Origin: Endotrypanum monterogeii
Taxonomy: Eukaryota > Euglenozoa > Kinetoplastea > Trypanosomatida > Trypanosomatidae
NCBI GenBank assembly: GCA_000333855.2
Contig: CM007318.1
Span: forward strand, 390,529-420,528
Direction: 5' to 3'
Length of the DNA stretch: 30,000 bases
Part shown: positions 1 to 9,063 of the stretch, piece after piece
How positions within the stretch are numbered: position 1 is the stretch's first letter
Layout of the letters: each line of letters opens with the position of its first letter
Translations under genes and position numbers: made by a program
The notes under the pieces: generated by a model
Seen by the model: the letters and a program-made list of their open reading frames with translations, nothing else
Told to the model about the DNA's origin: nothing
Databases searched by the model: none

Positions 1-91
1 GCATGATCTCCTCGTGGATGTGGGCGAGCTTTGCAGCCTCCTCCTCCGACTCAGGCATGCGCACAGGGATGTTACTAAATATGTTTTGCAT
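1..91 (-). CDS. N-terminus of an unidentified protein, runs off the left edge
   Basis: Reading leftwards from the ATG at 91-89, 30 codons stay open to the window edge. The product begins MQNIFSNIPVRMPESEEEAA and continues with an acidic, helix-prone stretch. The frame is also open upstream of the ATG for about 60 codons back to a TGA near 272, but has no other ATG there, so 91 is the first possible start. The codons are coding-like, unlike the T-rich spacer beside it. I do not recognise the protein. It matters because it points away from the myosin gene and so defines a divergent strand switch. A chance frame is possible, since only 30 codons are visible. Confidence 0.5.
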   Translation of the reverse strand, partial: MQNIFSNIPVRMPESEEEAAKLAHIHEEIM

Positions 92-1531
92 TTTCTTGTG
101 GAGATTGTCTGGTTGGCTAGCTACGCGGGTGGTCGCAGATCTCCGTGTGTCCTCTTGTGAATACTTCCGAGCTTCTGCAGATTTTTTTTTGTAGCGATGA
201 GCAAGAGTTCGAGGGTTTTCTTGTTTATCTATTCCGTGGTGGGCTCTTGGTCCCGCTGCAATTATTACTCATCTCCTCCCTCTTTCTCTTTTTTCTTCTG
301 CCTTTTTTGCCCTCACGGCGTGCAAGCCTTATGGCGTTACGCATTTTTCCGTTTCTCCTCCCTTTTTTCAAGGTTGTATATTAATCGGTATTTTTTTTAT
401 ATGTTAATTCGAAGCAGATATAACAGTGATTAGTTGTTTAAGCAAAAGAATGCGAGTGTGTGTGTGTACAATTGAGAAGGCGTGTGGATTCATGACGGTA
501 GGTTTCTTTACTTGTGCATGCCTCAACAGACAACAGGCAAGATCCTCGACATTCGGGTGAGGTTCTTTTTTTTTCCGGTTGTTAATGTTGCGTAATATTT
601 TTTTTCCCAGATTCTCGCTCTTTTCTATTCGTACACCAGACACATAAGGTGTTTCCTCCGATATATATGTTGCTGAAACGTTTCTTTCGCTAGCCCTCAT
701 TTTACGACAATCTTGCATCATTTCTAGCTTTATTCTCTTTTGTTTCCCCTCGAAAAAACAAAAAACTTTCTTCTCTCTACTTTTTGTCAATTGGTGTCCC
801 CCCCTCTCTCTTCGCTTTTTATTTCTTGGGGATATATATCTGCCTCCTTTCTGTGCAGGTGATTTCACACCCCCTCCTCTAGAGCTCTAACGGTCCCTTT
901 AGTTTTTTTTTTTGCTGATGTTGGATATATTTTTTATTCCTCTGCAGTTTCCGGTATTTCCCTTTCTCTCCCTGTTTCACCTCCTCAACCTAAGTCATGC
1001 GCCGCCGCCTTTCTTTCACCCATCATCTATTCGATACCTTCGTATGTATACATGTGTATATATCCTCAGCGACGCGCCAGTTGCGTCCATGACAGGAGGG
1101 GGGGAAAGACAGCTCGGGTGGTGGTAAGGGTCTGCGCCGACTCCGGGGGTAGAAACATGGTGACTGGGAGTGGGAAGGCAGGTAAAAAATCTCACGCGGG
1201 GAAGCAAGGGGTGTGCGTGAGGGAGTTATACACAATGTGTGTGCGTGCGTATTCGAGCCGCCAGATGGCTCGCCAGCACCTGCATTCTCGGAGCTCCGCT
1301 GTTTCGTGTCTTCCATGACCTGCTCGTCTTCCCCATTTTTTTTTTTTACTAACTCGACCTTTTTTGCTCTCTCCGTACCCCATCATTTTTTTCTTTTGCT
1401 TTTCTGTAAGAGGTAGTTTTATTTTTTGTTTCATTGCTTTTGGCTTGTCTGCAATGTTTTAAAAAAAATTGTGCGTTTGGAGAACATACGTACGTTTTCG
1501 GTATGAGTTTACCTTCACCTCCACCCTCGTG

Positions 1532-1555
1532 CCCCCCCCCCCAAAAAAAAAAAAA
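1532..1555. repeat. C11-A13 homopolymer junction
   Basis: Eleven C residues are followed directly by thirteen A residues, giving an abrupt pyrimidine-to-purine switch on the plus strand inside the strand-switch region. Long poly(dA:dT) tracts exclude nucleosomes in many eukaryotes and are common at trypanosomatid start regions. Homopolymer lengths may be uncertain in the assembly. Confidence 0.7.
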
Positions 1556-1765
1556 CTTTCCATTTGTGTATGGTAGACCCGTCCGTAAGCGTGTTACTGC
1601 AGTATCGGGAGTGAAGGCGGTCCATGTGCGGTAGCACAGCCACCCTTTCTCCTTACTTGCCTCGTATTCTCTCTCCTCTTTCCCCTAAAAGAAGAAGAAA
1701 ACGAAAGCCTCTGCCATCTTCTGGCGAGGCGCACACGCAGAAAAAAAAATAATATATATATATAC

Positions 1766-1784
1766 ATGTGTGTGTGTGTGTGTG
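1766..1784. repeat. TG microsatellite next to an AT repeat
   Basis: A run of alternating TG lies just after an AT alternation at about 1751-1763. This is typical simple sequence of the spacer and no coding function is visible. Confidence 0.75.
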
Positions 1785-2159
1785 TCTGTGTACATTTCCG
1801 TTTGTGCGGGATGGAATCTTCATCCTCGACTTTTTTTTCTTGCTGTCGTACTGCTTTCTATGGTGCAATACGTAGCTCTAGGCGCAAGGATTGCTTGCGG
1901 TCGTTGCTCACAGGAAGTCCTTCTGGCTGTCGGGTGCTTAGATGTTCTTGTTTTTCTGTTCAAATGCGAAAAAAAATATGGTGAACTTAGCTCCCTCCAA
2001 ACCTTTTTTTCACACACACACACACACAAACAGACGCGCACACAGGCATCTGGGCTACATGAGCGTGATCAGAAGTTGCCAGTCTGTGTCTTGACATTCG
2101 TTAAGCGACATTGCTAATATTTAAGATTTCTTTGGTCGGTCCAGCAGCGACTCACTGAG

Positions 2160-2214
2160 GCCTCATCACCACACACACACACGCACACACACACATATAT
2201 ATATTTATATACAG
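2160..2214 (+). promoter_or_regulatory. Candidate spliced-leader acceptor for the myosin gene
   Basis: A CA repeat and an AT-rich stretch lead to ACAG with its AG at 2213-2214, 20 bases before the myosin ATG. The tract is not a classical uninterrupted polypyrimidine run, so an acceptor further upstream (for example after the T runs near 2000) is also possible. If 2213-2214 is used, the 5' UTR is about 20 nt and still contains the two-codon uORF at 2227-2235. Confidence 0.35.
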
Positions 2215-2226
2215 ACCGGGAACTTG

Positions 2227-2235
2227 ATGCTGTAA
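2227..2235 (+). promoter_or_regulatory. Two-codon uORF overlapping the myosin start (ATGCTGTAATG)
   Basis: The sequence ATG CTG TAA lies immediately before the myosin start, and the last A of its TAA is the first A of the myosin ATG. This is directly visible. A minimal uORF ending on the main start would force scanning ribosomes either to skip the first ATG or to reinitiate after backing up one base, so it could hold down myosin translation. Its presence in the mRNA depends on the splice site. Confidence 0.5.
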
Positions 2236-5200
2236 TGTCGTGTGATTACAGGCAGCGCGAGACGGTGGGTGTCGAGGATTTGGTTTTGCTCTCACAGGTA
2301 AATGACACGGCAATCACTGATAACCTTTTTATGCGCCATCGCCAAGATTTGATCTATACGAACATCGGCTCAGTGCTGCTCGCGGTCAACCCCTTCAAAC
2401 AGATTCAGGGTCTATACAACGATGCCCACATGCAATTCTACCGAAACAGCGGACGGCTGAGTGGATCTCGATACGAACCGCTTGAGGGACAGGAGCCCGG
2501 CGACGCCCCTCTTGGCGGGCCGCACATCTTTGCCTTGGCTGAAGAGGCGTACCGCAGCATGGTGTCGGAGGAGGAGAACCAGTGTATCATCATTTCCGGG
2601 GAATCAGGTGCGGGAAAAACAGAGGCGTCTAAGCAGATCATGCAGTACATCGCTGCCGTGTCGGGCAATTCAAAAGATATGCAGCGGGTGAAGCACATTA
2701 TTCTCGACTCTAACCCTCTCTTAGAGGCGTTCGGTAATGCGAAAACGCTCCGCAATGACAATAGCTCACGCTTCGGGAAATTCCTCGAGATTTACTTTGA
2801 CACACGCGGCGGACCTGTGGGTGGTCACCTCTCGCATTTTTTGTTGGAGAAGTCTCGTGTGTCAGCTCAGCAGGTGGGGGAGTGTAGCTTCCATATTTTC
2901 TACCAGCTTTGTGCTGGGGCGGCCGCTGAGCTTCACGGCAACAGCAGTGGTCCACGCTCCCCAAAAGAGGAAGCAAGCAGCGCGCGAAAGGGTGCTGCCG
3001 CGAATTCTGAAGAGGCAACCGGCGATGGTTCAAGTGTCTCTGCCGCCATCGTATGGCGGGATGTGTTTGAGGAGATGCGCATGCGGGGGTTAGGCGGCGG
3101 CGGGACTGGCGAGTTGAACTCTTACACATCCTCCGCTGCTCATTCACCGTACTATCCGTGGAGGTTTCTCTGCCCGTCTCTAGGGTCTGGGAAACACTCC
3201 GGCGAGTTCACGCCTCGTGCCGGTATCGACGACTTGCGCGGCTGGCATGAGACTTTAAGTGCGATGGAGGCGATGGGAATAGCCGCTCAGGACCAGATTG
3301 CCATCGTCAAAGTTTTGTGTCTGGTGCTGCACCTCGGGGAGGTTGATTTTGTGGCGCCGGAGGAGGGAGGTGCTCTAGCAGCGGGGCAGCATCCGTGTAC
3401 CGTCGAGAATCTCGAAGAACTTGCCTTTGTGGCGGAGAAGCTGGGCGTGGAGACTGCACCGCTGCTGAAAGCAATGACATGGCGCAAGCTGCAGATGGGC
3501 GCCTCGGAGGTCGTCTTTTCCCCCCTCGATGTGCAGCAGTGCCGAAGCGCTCGCGACGCCGTGGCGAAGGCGCTTTACCAGGGCGTCTTCGAGTTCGTCA
3601 TCAGTTCCGTGAACACCGCTTTCGGCTGCGCACCGCACGCACTCATGCTTGGCGTGCTTGACATCTACGGCTTCGAGATTTTCTCAAAGAATGGGTTTGA
3701 ACAGCTGTGCATCAATTACGTGAATGAGAAGCTCCAACAGATCTTTATCGAGTTGACTTTGCGAGTGGAACAGGAGGAGTATGTGCGAGAACACATTCCC
3801 TGGGAGGCCATCGAATACTTTGACAATAAAGTTGTATGTGACCTTGTTGAAAGTGATCGTCCACCTGGTCTTTTTGCCATAATGGACGACGTCTGTGTCA
3901 CCATGGCGAAGGAGGAGGAGTCTGTGGCGGACCGCAAGCTCCTGGACAAACTCGATATGACATACAGCAGTCACCCAAATTTCTTGCGCAGTGATAACGG
4001 CTTCATCATCAAGCACTACGCCGGAGATGTGGAGTATAGCACCGATGGATTTGTGGGCAGGAACAAAGATCGTCTTGGCCTCGACCTAATCGAGGTGCTG
4101 TCGAAGAGTCGAGTGAACTTTTTACTGGAGATACTCACCGACGTGCTCGCAGGCGGTTTGACAGGGGCAGCGGCGTGTTCACCACCGACTGTCGGGACCA
4201 GCGGAACGCGTCGCGTCGCCACCACAGCTGGCTTCAAGATTCGCCAACAGGCTGCCGATCTGGTGCGCACATTAAAGCAGTGTACGCCACATTACGTGCG
4301 AACGATCAAGTCCAACGATATGAAGCAGGCTGACTTTTTTGACATGGCAAGAGTGCTGCATCAGGTGAAGTACCTCGGTCTTTTGGAGAATGTTAGGGTA
4401 CGCCGGGCGGGCTATAGCTACCGGCAATACTTCGACAAGTTTCTTAAGCGCTTCAAGTACACGTCTCCGAGTACCTATCCGCGGCCGTTCCGTGGCACAG
4501 ACAAAGCGGCGTGCGAGGCCATCCTTGAATATCTTAAAAATGAGCAAGGGGTATTGTCACCTGATTCTTTTGCCATTGGGACCAGTAAGGTTTTTATTCG
4601 ACAACCAGAGCATGTGGTGGCTCTAGAGCAAAGCCGCGAATCAGCATTTCATGCACTGTCTGTCGTCATCCAACGCGCGTGGCGACGCTACACACAACGA
4701 AAGCAGCTTCTACGACTCAAGGCGAAGATGGACCGCACATACGCGCGTCACCACAAGATGCGCCGCGCCGATAGTGTGTTTCGCCCCTACGAAGGCGTGT
4801 ATGTAGAAACAGAGACCGTGCTAGCCGTGCCCAGCTCTGCTGCAGGGGCTGGCACCAGCGCAGTGCCACGGGCTCTCTCCAACCGACTTGCAGTTGCCCT
4901 TGACACCATCCTACAGTTCGATCCTATCGCCAGGGCGTGGCGCTCCTTTTGGACTCCGAGCGAGGGAGGTCGAGCCCGCAAGAAGTTCTTCTTGAACGCT
5001 CTCACAGGTGAGATGACTTGGGAGCAGCCCCGTGAGCTGGAGCCACCGCGTGTTGTCTTTTCCTGCGTTGTCGACCGCGTGGTTCACTGGGCTACCGCAA
5101 CAACGGTAAGGGAGCTCATTTTTCTGACGACACACGACGTGCTGTACATCGTGCGCGAGGCATCGACAGCCGCCGAGGCGTTGCCATCGGCGTCCCACTC

Positions 5201-6362
5201 ACCCGGCAGCGGTGCTAGGCATACCAAGCGCGCGAAGACAGTGTCAGAGAAGCAGTCGGCCGTCATGCCGCTGACGCCCTTCTTTACTTTACAGAAGCGC
5301 ATTGACCTGCGTCTGCTTTCACAGGTGGCTGTCACCACAATGGCTGACACGGTCCTCGTAGTGCGCGTGCTCCCGGTACAGGCACCTTACCGTACGGTAG
5401 TCGATACAGTCAAAACCAAGGCTGGTCCGTTGAAGTGCGAAACATGCCTCCGCGCTGTCACACCGGCGCTGCGTCGGGACAACTGTCCGAGCTGCGGTCG
5501 ACTCTGCTGCGTTCGGCACTGTCTGACGCACACAAGACCACTGCCCACCATAACTGGGCAAGCGACCTTCGTGCGCGTTTGCCCTGCTTGCGTTGTGGGG
5601 GAGCCGCTCGAGCCAGTGGAGGACATGGTTCTTCTGACGAGCTACAAGACGGAGCTCGCTGGCACGCTCTGCGCGCGTTACCAAGAGCGCATGGGCAACC
5701 CATTGCCATTATGCATCTCCGACTGTATTCTGTTTTCAAAGTGGACCCCCGCATTGTCACCAGTCAAGACGAGGCGTCCTCGCCGCGCTGCCGGGCCCTC
5801 GGCGAGTGGGGCCGGCAGAGGTGGCGAGGATGTTCAACCCCTATTGCTTGGCGGTTCATACGAGGTCCAGTTGATGTGCACGGCAGCTGACGACCCATTA
5901 ACAGGCGACACAGTGCTCATCGGGGCCGTTCCACGGTCTCCATCCACGTCCCCTGCCGCTGCAAACGTTACCAGTAACACGATGAACAAGGGAAAGGGTA
6001 AGCACGGGCCCGCGGACGAAGCAGTGTTCGCCGCACCACCGGACGTACCGCCTATGCTGAGGGTGGTTGCACCACGCGGCATCACAGCAGCGCAGATTCG
6101 ACGTATGGAAGCGCTGCGGGAGGAGCGCCGAAAAATTGCGGCAGTGCGCAGACGCCGGGAGGAGGAGGAGGAGCGTCAGCGTGAATCACAGCGGGAGCGC
6201 GAACGCGAGGCTGAACATCGACGAGTCGTAGAGGAACGGAAAAAAGCGAAGGCAGCGGAAGCCATCCGCATGGAGGCGGAGCGTGCCGCTCGCGAAAAGG
6301 CGGCAGCGCAGCGCCGAGAGGAGGCCGCTCGTGTGGCTGTAGAGCGTGGGCGACACCGATAA
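2235..6362 (+). CDS. MYO1: Class I myosin heavy chain with IQ, WW and FYVE-like modules
   Basis: A 1375-residue actin motor. The motor domain fills about residues 10-790: P-loop GESGAGKT at 122-129, switch I NDNSSRFGKF at 174-183, and switch II LDIYGFE at 475-481 followed by a typical relay region. One IQ motif (about 812-823) should bind calmodulin or a light chain. A WW domain follows (W906, W929, P932), then a TH1-like tail that is interrupted by an eight-cysteine FYVE-type finger (residues 1068-1119). The last 85 residues (from about 1291) are highly charged and R/E-rich, probably helical or coiled. A low-complexity insert sits in the motor around 236-330. This layout matches the kinetoplastid class I myosin, which acts in endocytic traffic. 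The start at 2235 precedes standard myosin N-terminal sequence. It is the first gene of the rightward array and ends with TAA. Confidence 0.93.
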   Translation: MSCDYRQRETVGVEDLVLLSQVNDTAITDNLFMRHRQDLIYTNIGSVLLAVNPFKQIQGLYNDAHMQFYRNSGRLSGSRYEPLEGQEPGDAPLGGPHIFALAEEAYRSMVSEEENQCIIISGESGAGKTEASKQIMQYIAAVSGNSKDMQRVKHIILDSNPLLEAFGNAKTLRNDNSSRFGKFLEIYFDTRGGPVGGHLSHFLLEKSRVSAQQVGECSFHIFYQLCAGAAAELHGNSSGPRSPKEEASSARKGAAANSEEATGDGSSVSAAIVWRDVFEEMRMRGLGGGGTGELNSYTSSAAHSPYYPWRFLCPSLGSGKHSGEFTPRAGIDDLRGWHETLSAMEAMGIAAQDQIAIVKVLCLVLHLGEVDFVAPEEGGALAAGQHPCTVENLEELAFVAEKLGVETAPLLKAMTWRKLQMGASEVVFSPLDVQQCRSARDAVAKALYQGVFEFVISSVNTAFGCAPHALMLGVLDIYGFEIFSKNGFEQLCINYVNEKLQQIFIELTLRVEQEEYVREHIPWEAIEYFDNKVVCDLVESDRPPGLFAIMDDVCVTMAKEEESVADRKLLDKLDMTYSSHPNFLRSDNGFIIKHYAGDVEYSTDGFVGRNKDRLGLDLIEVLSKSRVNFLLEILTDVLAGGLTGAAACSPPTVGTSGTRRVATTAGFKIRQQAADLVRTLKQCTPHYVRTIKSNDMKQADFFDMARVLHQVKYLGLLENVRVRRAGYSYRQYFDKFLKRFKYTSPSTYPRPFRGTDKAACEAILEYLKNEQGVLSPDSFAIGTSKVFIRQPEHVVALEQSRESAFHALSVVIQRAWRRYTQRKQLLRLKAKMDRTYARHHKMRRADSVFRPYEGVYVETETVLAVPSSAAGAGTSAVPRALSNRLAVALDTILQFDPIARAWRSFWTPSEGGRARKKFFLNALTGEMTWEQPRELEPPRVVFSCVVDRVVHWATATTVRELIFLTTHDVLYIVREASTAAEALPSASHSPGSGARHTKRAKTVSEKQSAVMPLTPFFTLQKRIDLRLLSQVAVTTMADTVLVVRVLPVQAPYRTVVDTVKTKAGPLKCETCLRAVTPALRRDNCPSCGRLCCVRHCLTHTRPLPTITGQATFVRVCPACVVGEPLEPVEDMVLLTSYKTELAGTLCARYQERMGNPLPLCISDCILFSKWTPALSPVKTRRPRRAAGPSASGAGRGGEDVQPLLLGGSYEVQLMCTAADDPLTGDTVLIGAVPRSPSTSPAAANVTSNTMNKGKGKHGPADEAVFAAPPDVPPMLRVVAPRGITAAQIRRMEALREERRKIAAVRRRREEEEERQRESQREREREAEHRRVVEERKKAKAAEAIRMEAERAAREKAAAQRREEAARVAVERGRHR

Positions 6363-6882
6363 GCGAGGTTTCTGCTTCTGCTACTGACCTGGCTCTGACT
6401 CTGGACTGTGTGCGCGTGTTGTGTTCACATATGAATGTGTGCCGAGTATCTGTTGTGGTACGCATCAGGATGTTTTCCCCTCCTCCTTCCGCTTCGAATT
6501 TATTGACTTTTTGTTCTATTGGGAGTCCTATGGAAATACAAACATATCCGCAGACGAATCGAAAAAAAAAAAGAAGCAAATACACATCCGCTGCAGCTAG
6601 CCTGCTCGCCCCGTCTACGCGACTCTTTCTTGTCTTGGCGCCAATCTAAAAAAAAAACATGCACATACATATACATCTCGACAAAATTCGCTGCGAGTGT
6701 GTGCCCGTGCTTCTCATGGGTATAAAGTGATGGGTCATATGAACATCGAGCGGGTCGTAACACAGGTGCTGGATCTGGTCAAAGGGAAGCAGCAGGGGGC
6801 GTGCGGTCAGATAAGGTGAGAGAGAGAAGGAGGTCCCATCGGTGGAGAGGGGGCCCCGAATGCCCCGCAGCGTCTATCGTCT
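6363..6882. other. Spacer between myosin and the ELL-like gene
   Basis: These 520 bases should hold the myosin 3' UTR and the upstream part of the next transcript. A runs at about 6562-6571 and 6648-6657 and short pyrimidine stretches are seen, but no gene. The strongest acceptor nearby lies after this gap, at 6928-6929, inside the 5' part of the next open frame. Confidence 0.6.
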
Positions 6883-9063
6883 TTGGACAGCTTTCCCCTG
6901 TGTCTTTCTTCTTGTCATCTTTTCTCCAGTCTGTACCTCCAAAGCTTCGATGCCACTCTCTGCCGTGTATACTCCTCGGTACATGTGGGCCCAGTCGACA
7001 CCGCCTCCCCTGAGCATGTGGACTTCTTCCTCGTCTCCTGTCCAGTCAAACTCAATCTCTCCAGCTCCTCCTCTGTTTCCCTGCGACCGCCTGCCGCTTC
7101 TTATTCCCCTCTACTCTGTGAGTACTGCTGGTCAACGCACCGATACCACATCCACGAAGGTGAAGAGGTGCGTGTATTTATTTGCCTTCGTCAAGCGGGA
7201 TTTCCCCTCCCGCCCCCGCCCTTTATGACGTCCTCATCTTTGTCCTCATTTTCAGTGCCCTCCTCTTCCTGCGTCCTCGGCACACTTCCCGACTTACTGA
7301 AGCTCTCTATTGTTGAGGGAGCGCAGGGTGGTGTCACAGCCTATATAGCCTCTGAGCTTCCGACAGATCCGGAGTGCTGTACAGGGGATGGTTCGGAGCG
7401 AGCTAGCACTCTTTCTCATTCTGCTGGTTCCAGTTCAATGTATGCTGTCTTCGAAGACACAATAACATGTTCTAGGTGGACAGTGGAACTAGCTGTGGTG
7501 AATGACGTGGATGAGGGTGAGTCGGGGGAAACATGGTGGGCAAACCCGGAGCAGCTCGCCACTGTCGGCGCGACAGCAGGTGCTGAAGGAATTTCAGGTG
7601 CTTCACATCTGCTGGGAAAGGACGCAGGAGGCGGGTGCTCGTCTCGGATTACCGTGATGCGCTACTACACGAAACCTGAATCGTGGAAGCACACACTCTT
7701 GTCCCGCGAAGACAAGGCGACAGCGGCAGCACATGGTGCTTCTAGCGGGGTGCCACACTGCGGCTCAGCGCCAACCAGTGGAGTTACGAGTGCAAACCTC
7801 AGGCAAAGCGACAACGATGCGCACACAGACCGCCAGCCTACTCCTTCCATGTGCAGTGCTGCGTCTTCCGTGCCGACTGCGGCAGCAACTGAAGAAGCAC
7901 CTTCACCGTCCGCAGCGCCATCACCTTTACGTGGTCTCGCCCTGAGTCAGCTCGTAGAAAAACACCTCACGCTGATTCGGCGCTTGGTACATGTGTTGGC
8001 CCCGCAGCGGCAGGCTGTTTCCACTATTGTCAGGGAACTGTGCACGACAAGGGTGAGGTCACCCTCCTCTGGTGCCACTCGCCGTGCCTGTGAGCTTCGG
8101 TCGACTGATGAGTTGAGCGCACAGCCGATGCAGTACACTGAGCGCGACGTGGCCGCGGTTGTCGAGCAGCTCACGTCTCCCCACCCGCGCCAACCAAGGT
8201 TGCGTGAACTCAAGAGTGACGGTTACTTATTTATGAATCTAGATGAGTTCGCTGATGGAGAGACGCGGAACAAAGCAGCGAATCGCGCCTACCCGGCCCT
8301 AGCGTTGCACTGGCCTGCGTCTGCGGAGCAAATGGACGCCATGGAACGCTACGTCGATCGCGACATCGTGCTCGAGACTCGGAAGAGGCATCCGAAAATG
8401 AGCGAGGTCGCGTCATACCAGAAAGAACCGCGAAAGCGAGATCGATCATCGTCGAGCACTGCGTCGCGTGTGTCGGGCGCAGACGAGGACGAGGATGGGG
8501 AGCGCAGCGCACCAGTCACCAACACAGCAGGCGCTTCACTCTTCCAAGGGCTCACTGGAGCGGCGGCGGCGACACCTCGCTGCCTCTTTCACTCGTTGCG
8601 CGAATACCCACAGTCTCTCGAGCACGGAGACTTGCATGCATGGGCTCATGGCCCCGAAGCTCAGAGGGTACGTGATTCTTTGAAGGCATATATGACGTTG
8701 ACTGAAGGCGCAGCATACTTAGTCAAGGGATCTTCTGATCCAGCGACGCTAAGTGCGCCGCCCATCACAAATGAAAAGGAAGTTGAGGTCCTGCGCGACA
8801 AGTACGATGCTGTCGCATCTGCTGAAGGCACTTTGGAGAATCATCTGCGTGCATACAGTGACACTGTGCAACAGCTTCGCAATTGGTATCGCGAGGAGCT
8901 CTGCACACAGGAGTTCCGCAGCGAGCTAGAGGCATGGCTGCGCATGCAAGAGGAGAGTCGCGTGGTGCTGACAGATTTGTACATTCAAGTACACTCTGTG
9001 CGCTATAGTCTACATCGCGACCTCTCTGATTACTTGCATCTACACGCGTTGGGTGTCTTGTGA
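6883..9063 (+). CDS. Conserved protein resembling transcription elongation factor ELL
   Basis: The longest frame gives 726 residues and ends with TGA. Three parts recall ELL by eye: a beta-rich N-terminal region (about 138-155 with LKLSIVEGAQGG, and about 253-282 with RITVMRYY and a following acidic helix); a winged-helix-like block (about 354-495) with a helix of the LIRRLVHVLAPQRQA type and a wing ending YPALALHWPASAEQ; and a C-terminal helical block (about 639-722, DKYDAVASAEGTLENHL) like the occludin/ELL domain. In animals and yeasts ELL stimulates RNA polymerase II elongation. Low-complexity linkers separate the parts. The start is uncertain: strong splice acceptors at 6928 and 7254 lie inside the frame, so the Met at 7225 (residue 115) may be the true start. 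That this is a gene is very likely; the ELL assignment is inference. Confidence 0.7.
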   Translation: MDSFPLCLSSCHLFSSLYLQSFDATLCRVYSSVHVGPVDTASPEHVDFFLVSCPVKLNLSSSSSVSLRPPAASYSPLLCEYCWSTHRYHIHEGEEVRVFICLRQAGFPLPPPPFMTSSSLSSFSVPSSSCVLGTLPDLLKLSIVEGAQGGVTAYIASELPTDPECCTGDGSERASTLSHSAGSSSMYAVFEDTITCSRWTVELAVVNDVDEGESGETWWANPEQLATVGATAGAEGISGASHLLGKDAGGGCSSRITVMRYYTKPESWKHTLLSREDKATAAAHGASSGVPHCGSAPTSGVTSANLRQSDNDAHTDRQPTPSMCSAASSVPTAAATEEAPSPSAAPSPLRGLALSQLVEKHLTLIRRLVHVLAPQRQAVSTIVRELCTTRVRSPSSGATRRACELRSTDELSAQPMQYTERDVAAVVEQLTSPHPRQPRLRELKSDGYLFMNLDEFADGETRNKAANRAYPALALHWPASAEQMDAMERYVDRDIVLETRKRHPKMSEVASYQKEPRKRDRSSSSTASRVSGADEDEDGERSAPVTNTAGASLFQGLTGAAAATPRCLFHSLREYPQSLEHGDLHAWAHGPEAQRVRDSLKAYMTLTEGAAYLVKGSSDPATLSAPPITNEKEVEVLRDKYDAVASAEGTLENHLRAYSDTVQQLRNWYREELCTQEFRSELEAWLRMQEESRVVLTDLYIQVHSVRYSLHRDLSDYLHLHALGVL
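6889..6929 (+). promoter_or_regulatory. Polypyrimidine tract and AG, candidate trans-splice acceptor
   Basis: A long CT-rich run ends in TTTCTCCAG, with AG at 6928-6929. It has the classical form of a trypanosomatid spliced-leader acceptor. It lies 46 bases inside the longest open frame of the next gene, so if used it would remove that frame's first ATG at 6883. A second run ending TTTTCAG (AG at 7254-7255) is a further alternative. Confidence 0.5.

Larger units (their letters stand above)
92..2234. other. Divergent strand-switch region, probable transcription start region
   Basis: This 2.1 kb spacer separates a leftward gene from the rightward array. It has no convincing gene. It holds many T runs on the plus strand (near 182, 387, 568, 598, 903 and 1338), a C11A13 junction at 1532-1555, an AT repeat near 1751-1763, TG repeats at 1766-1784 and CA repeats near 2010 and 2170. 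In trypanosomatids, RNA polymerase II starts divergently in such regions, without TATA-type promoters and marked by histone variants and acetylation. That role here is inferred from gene orientation only. A minus-strand polypyrimidine run ending in TTTTAG (1706-1685) could be a distant acceptor for the leftward gene. Confidence 0.5.

Noticed and set aside
404..868. 154-codon minus-strand frame in the strand-switch region
   Set aside because: Lysine/arginine-rich only because the plus strand is T-rich; low-GC codons unlike the real genes and no domain seen.
5435..5890. Long alternative frames inside the myosin gene
   Set aside because: Out-of-frame shadows of GC-rich codons; the myosin frame is continuous with recognised domains.
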